This document shows, piece by piece, positions 63,423 through 64,000 of a stretch of DNA of 64,000 nucleotides (positions are counted from its first letter, which is position 1; each line of letters opens with the position of its first letter). The position numbers and the translations under genes are program-made. The notes beneath the pieces were generated by a model that worked only from the letters and a program-made list of their open reading frames with translations, did not search any database and had not been told where the DNA came from. Origin of the DNA: Bdellovibrionales bacterium (GTDB lineage: Bacteria; Bdellovibrionota; Bdellovibrionia; Bdellovibrionales; UBA1609); the NCBI GenBank assembly GCA_016716765.1, contig JADJVA010000025.1:124001-188000 (forward strand). The letters run 5' to 3'.

Positions 63423-64000
63423 CTAAGCCATCTTTTTAGTGGCTACCAAAGATAACTTTGCATTGCCTAACGGAAGTGAGTAATCAGCGACATGCATAGG
63501 TATCCAAAAGCGACACATCTGGGAAGGGATATCCGTGACTTCCTTCACCCAGGCCTCACCTTTAAAATGAAAATATTTGGCATTCACACGGCAAGATCTC
63601 CTAGCTAGGAGGAGAGATTTCTGAATAGACGCAAATCCTCTCGACACAACGGCGTCAACTGAGTCCGCTGGCAGGTCCTCAACCCTCGAAAGGTGAATAA
63701 TCACGTTCCTTAGACCTAGCTTCGCAACCACATGCTTCAGAAATTCAACCTTTCGAGCGTCTGATTCAACCAAATGAACTCGATGACTAGGAGCAAGCGT
63801 TGCCAATACAACCCCTGGCAATCCATTTCCAGAGCCAAAATCATAGATCTCACTCCCATTGAAGTCATTTAATACTAACTTTGATCCCAATATAGCATCT
63901 GCAAAATGTATCAGGTCCGCATCCAATTCAGTACGAGATGAAATCAGATTGATTGCTCTATTGAAGGTCAAAAGCTCCGCATGAAAACTACTTAACTGTA
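63423..64000 (-). CDS. rsmG: 16S rRNA (guanine527-N7)-methyltransferase RsmG, 5' end outside the window
   Basis: RsmG methylates G527 of 16S rRNA. The frame is open to the right edge and contains family N-terminal sequence before the first available start (LLTFNRAINLISSRTE), so a TTG at 63971 is not the true start and the gene is cut. Visible motifs are the SAM site IYDFGSGNGLPGVVLA, VESDARKVEFLKHV and VVSRGFASIQK. rsmG beside parAB is a classical near-origin arrangement, and the missing neighbour outside is probably mnmG. Confidence 0.92.
   Translation of the reverse strand, partial: QLSSFHAELLTFNRAINLISSRTELDADLIHFADAILGSKLVLNDFNGSEIYDFGSGNGLPGVVLATLAPSHRVHLVESDARKVEFLKHVVAKLGLRNVIIHLSRVEDLPADSVDAVVSRGFASIQKSLLLARRSCRVNAKYFHFKGEAWVKEVTDIPSQMCRFWIPMHVADYSLPLGNAKLSLVATKKMA

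Noticed and set aside
1..64000. CRISPR arrays, insertion sequences, prophage or tRNA-linked islands
   Set aside because: No repeated spacer-like pattern, transposase, integrase, terminal repeats or tRNA gene was found. Gene content is core metabolism throughout.

Overview
The window reads as a continuous stretch of core bacterial chromosome. I see no rRNA, tRNA, CRISPR array, insertion sequence or prophage. Gene content and order suggest a Gram-negative, didermic predator-lineage or deltaproteobacterium-like organism, most likely Bdellovibrionota. The pointers are many lipoprotein and beta-barrel-like proteins, Tat, a PilT motor, separate b and b' ATP synthase subunits, a ParABS locus with a bactofilin, and myxobacterial-type parS sites. 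The taxonomic assignment is inference; no rRNA is present to settle it.

Layout. 1-10 kb (minus strand): the end-truncated gene of a secreted beta-barrel-like protein, then a housekeeping block transcribed leftward in the order rng, rplU, rpmA, obgE, a nadD-rsfS fusion, rlmH, comF, a LolA-like gene and rimO. 10-12.3 kb: pilT, a small membrane protein and acylphosphatase. 12.4-16.6 kb: a tight nucleoside-catabolism operon (deoC, deoA, punA, a deoxyadenosine/MTA-type deaminase). 16.7-19.4 kb: a subtilisin-like lipoprotein and asnS. 19.4-24.6 kb: a propionyl-CoA pathway (carboxyltransferase, biotin carboxylase, biotin carrier, methylmalonyl-CoA mutase large subunit) in which two genes carry one-base frameshifts. 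24.6-29.3 kb: tatC, tatB, an unknown gene and a double-domain M16 peptidase. 29.3-36.6 kb: hemW, grpE, a frameshifted dnaJ, an LpoA/LppC-like lipoprotein and lon. 36.8-40.4 kb: a broken Calx-beta/propeller lipoprotein gene, then a divergent pair (helix-turn-helix protein and patatin) separated by several palindromes. 40.7-48.1 kb: nuoAHJKLMN, exactly the membrane-arm subunits of complex I. 48.3-54.5 kb: mfd, an outer-membrane-like protein and a NagZ-type glycosidase. 54.5-60.4 kb: ATP synthase genes for b', b, delta, alpha, gamma, beta and epsilon. 60.5-64 kb: bactofilin, parB, parA, two parS sites flanking a small lipoprotein gene, and the 3' part of rsmG. This last arrangement is typical of sequence close to the chromosome origin.

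How the genes work together. The left block couples ribosome assembly and translation (L21, L27, Obg, RsfS, RlmH, RimO) to NAD synthesis and RNA processing. The deo-type operon feeds nucleosides, possibly taken from prey or scavenged, into central metabolism. The carboxylase/mutase cluster would turn propionyl-CoA into succinyl-CoA. Complex I and ATP synthase supply the energy chain. The right end holds the chromosome segregation module, where the overlap of bactofilin with parB suggests cytoskeletal positioning of ParABS.

Most notable features: the NadD-RsfS fusion; the membrane-arm-only nuo operon; the ParABS-bactofilin-lipoprotein locus with two perfect parS sites; the palindrome-rich regulatory region at 38.9-39.0 kb; and four genes each missing exactly one base (one also has an in-frame TAG), which may be pseudogenes or assembly errors. 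I did not find an obviously unprecedented defence or mobile system.
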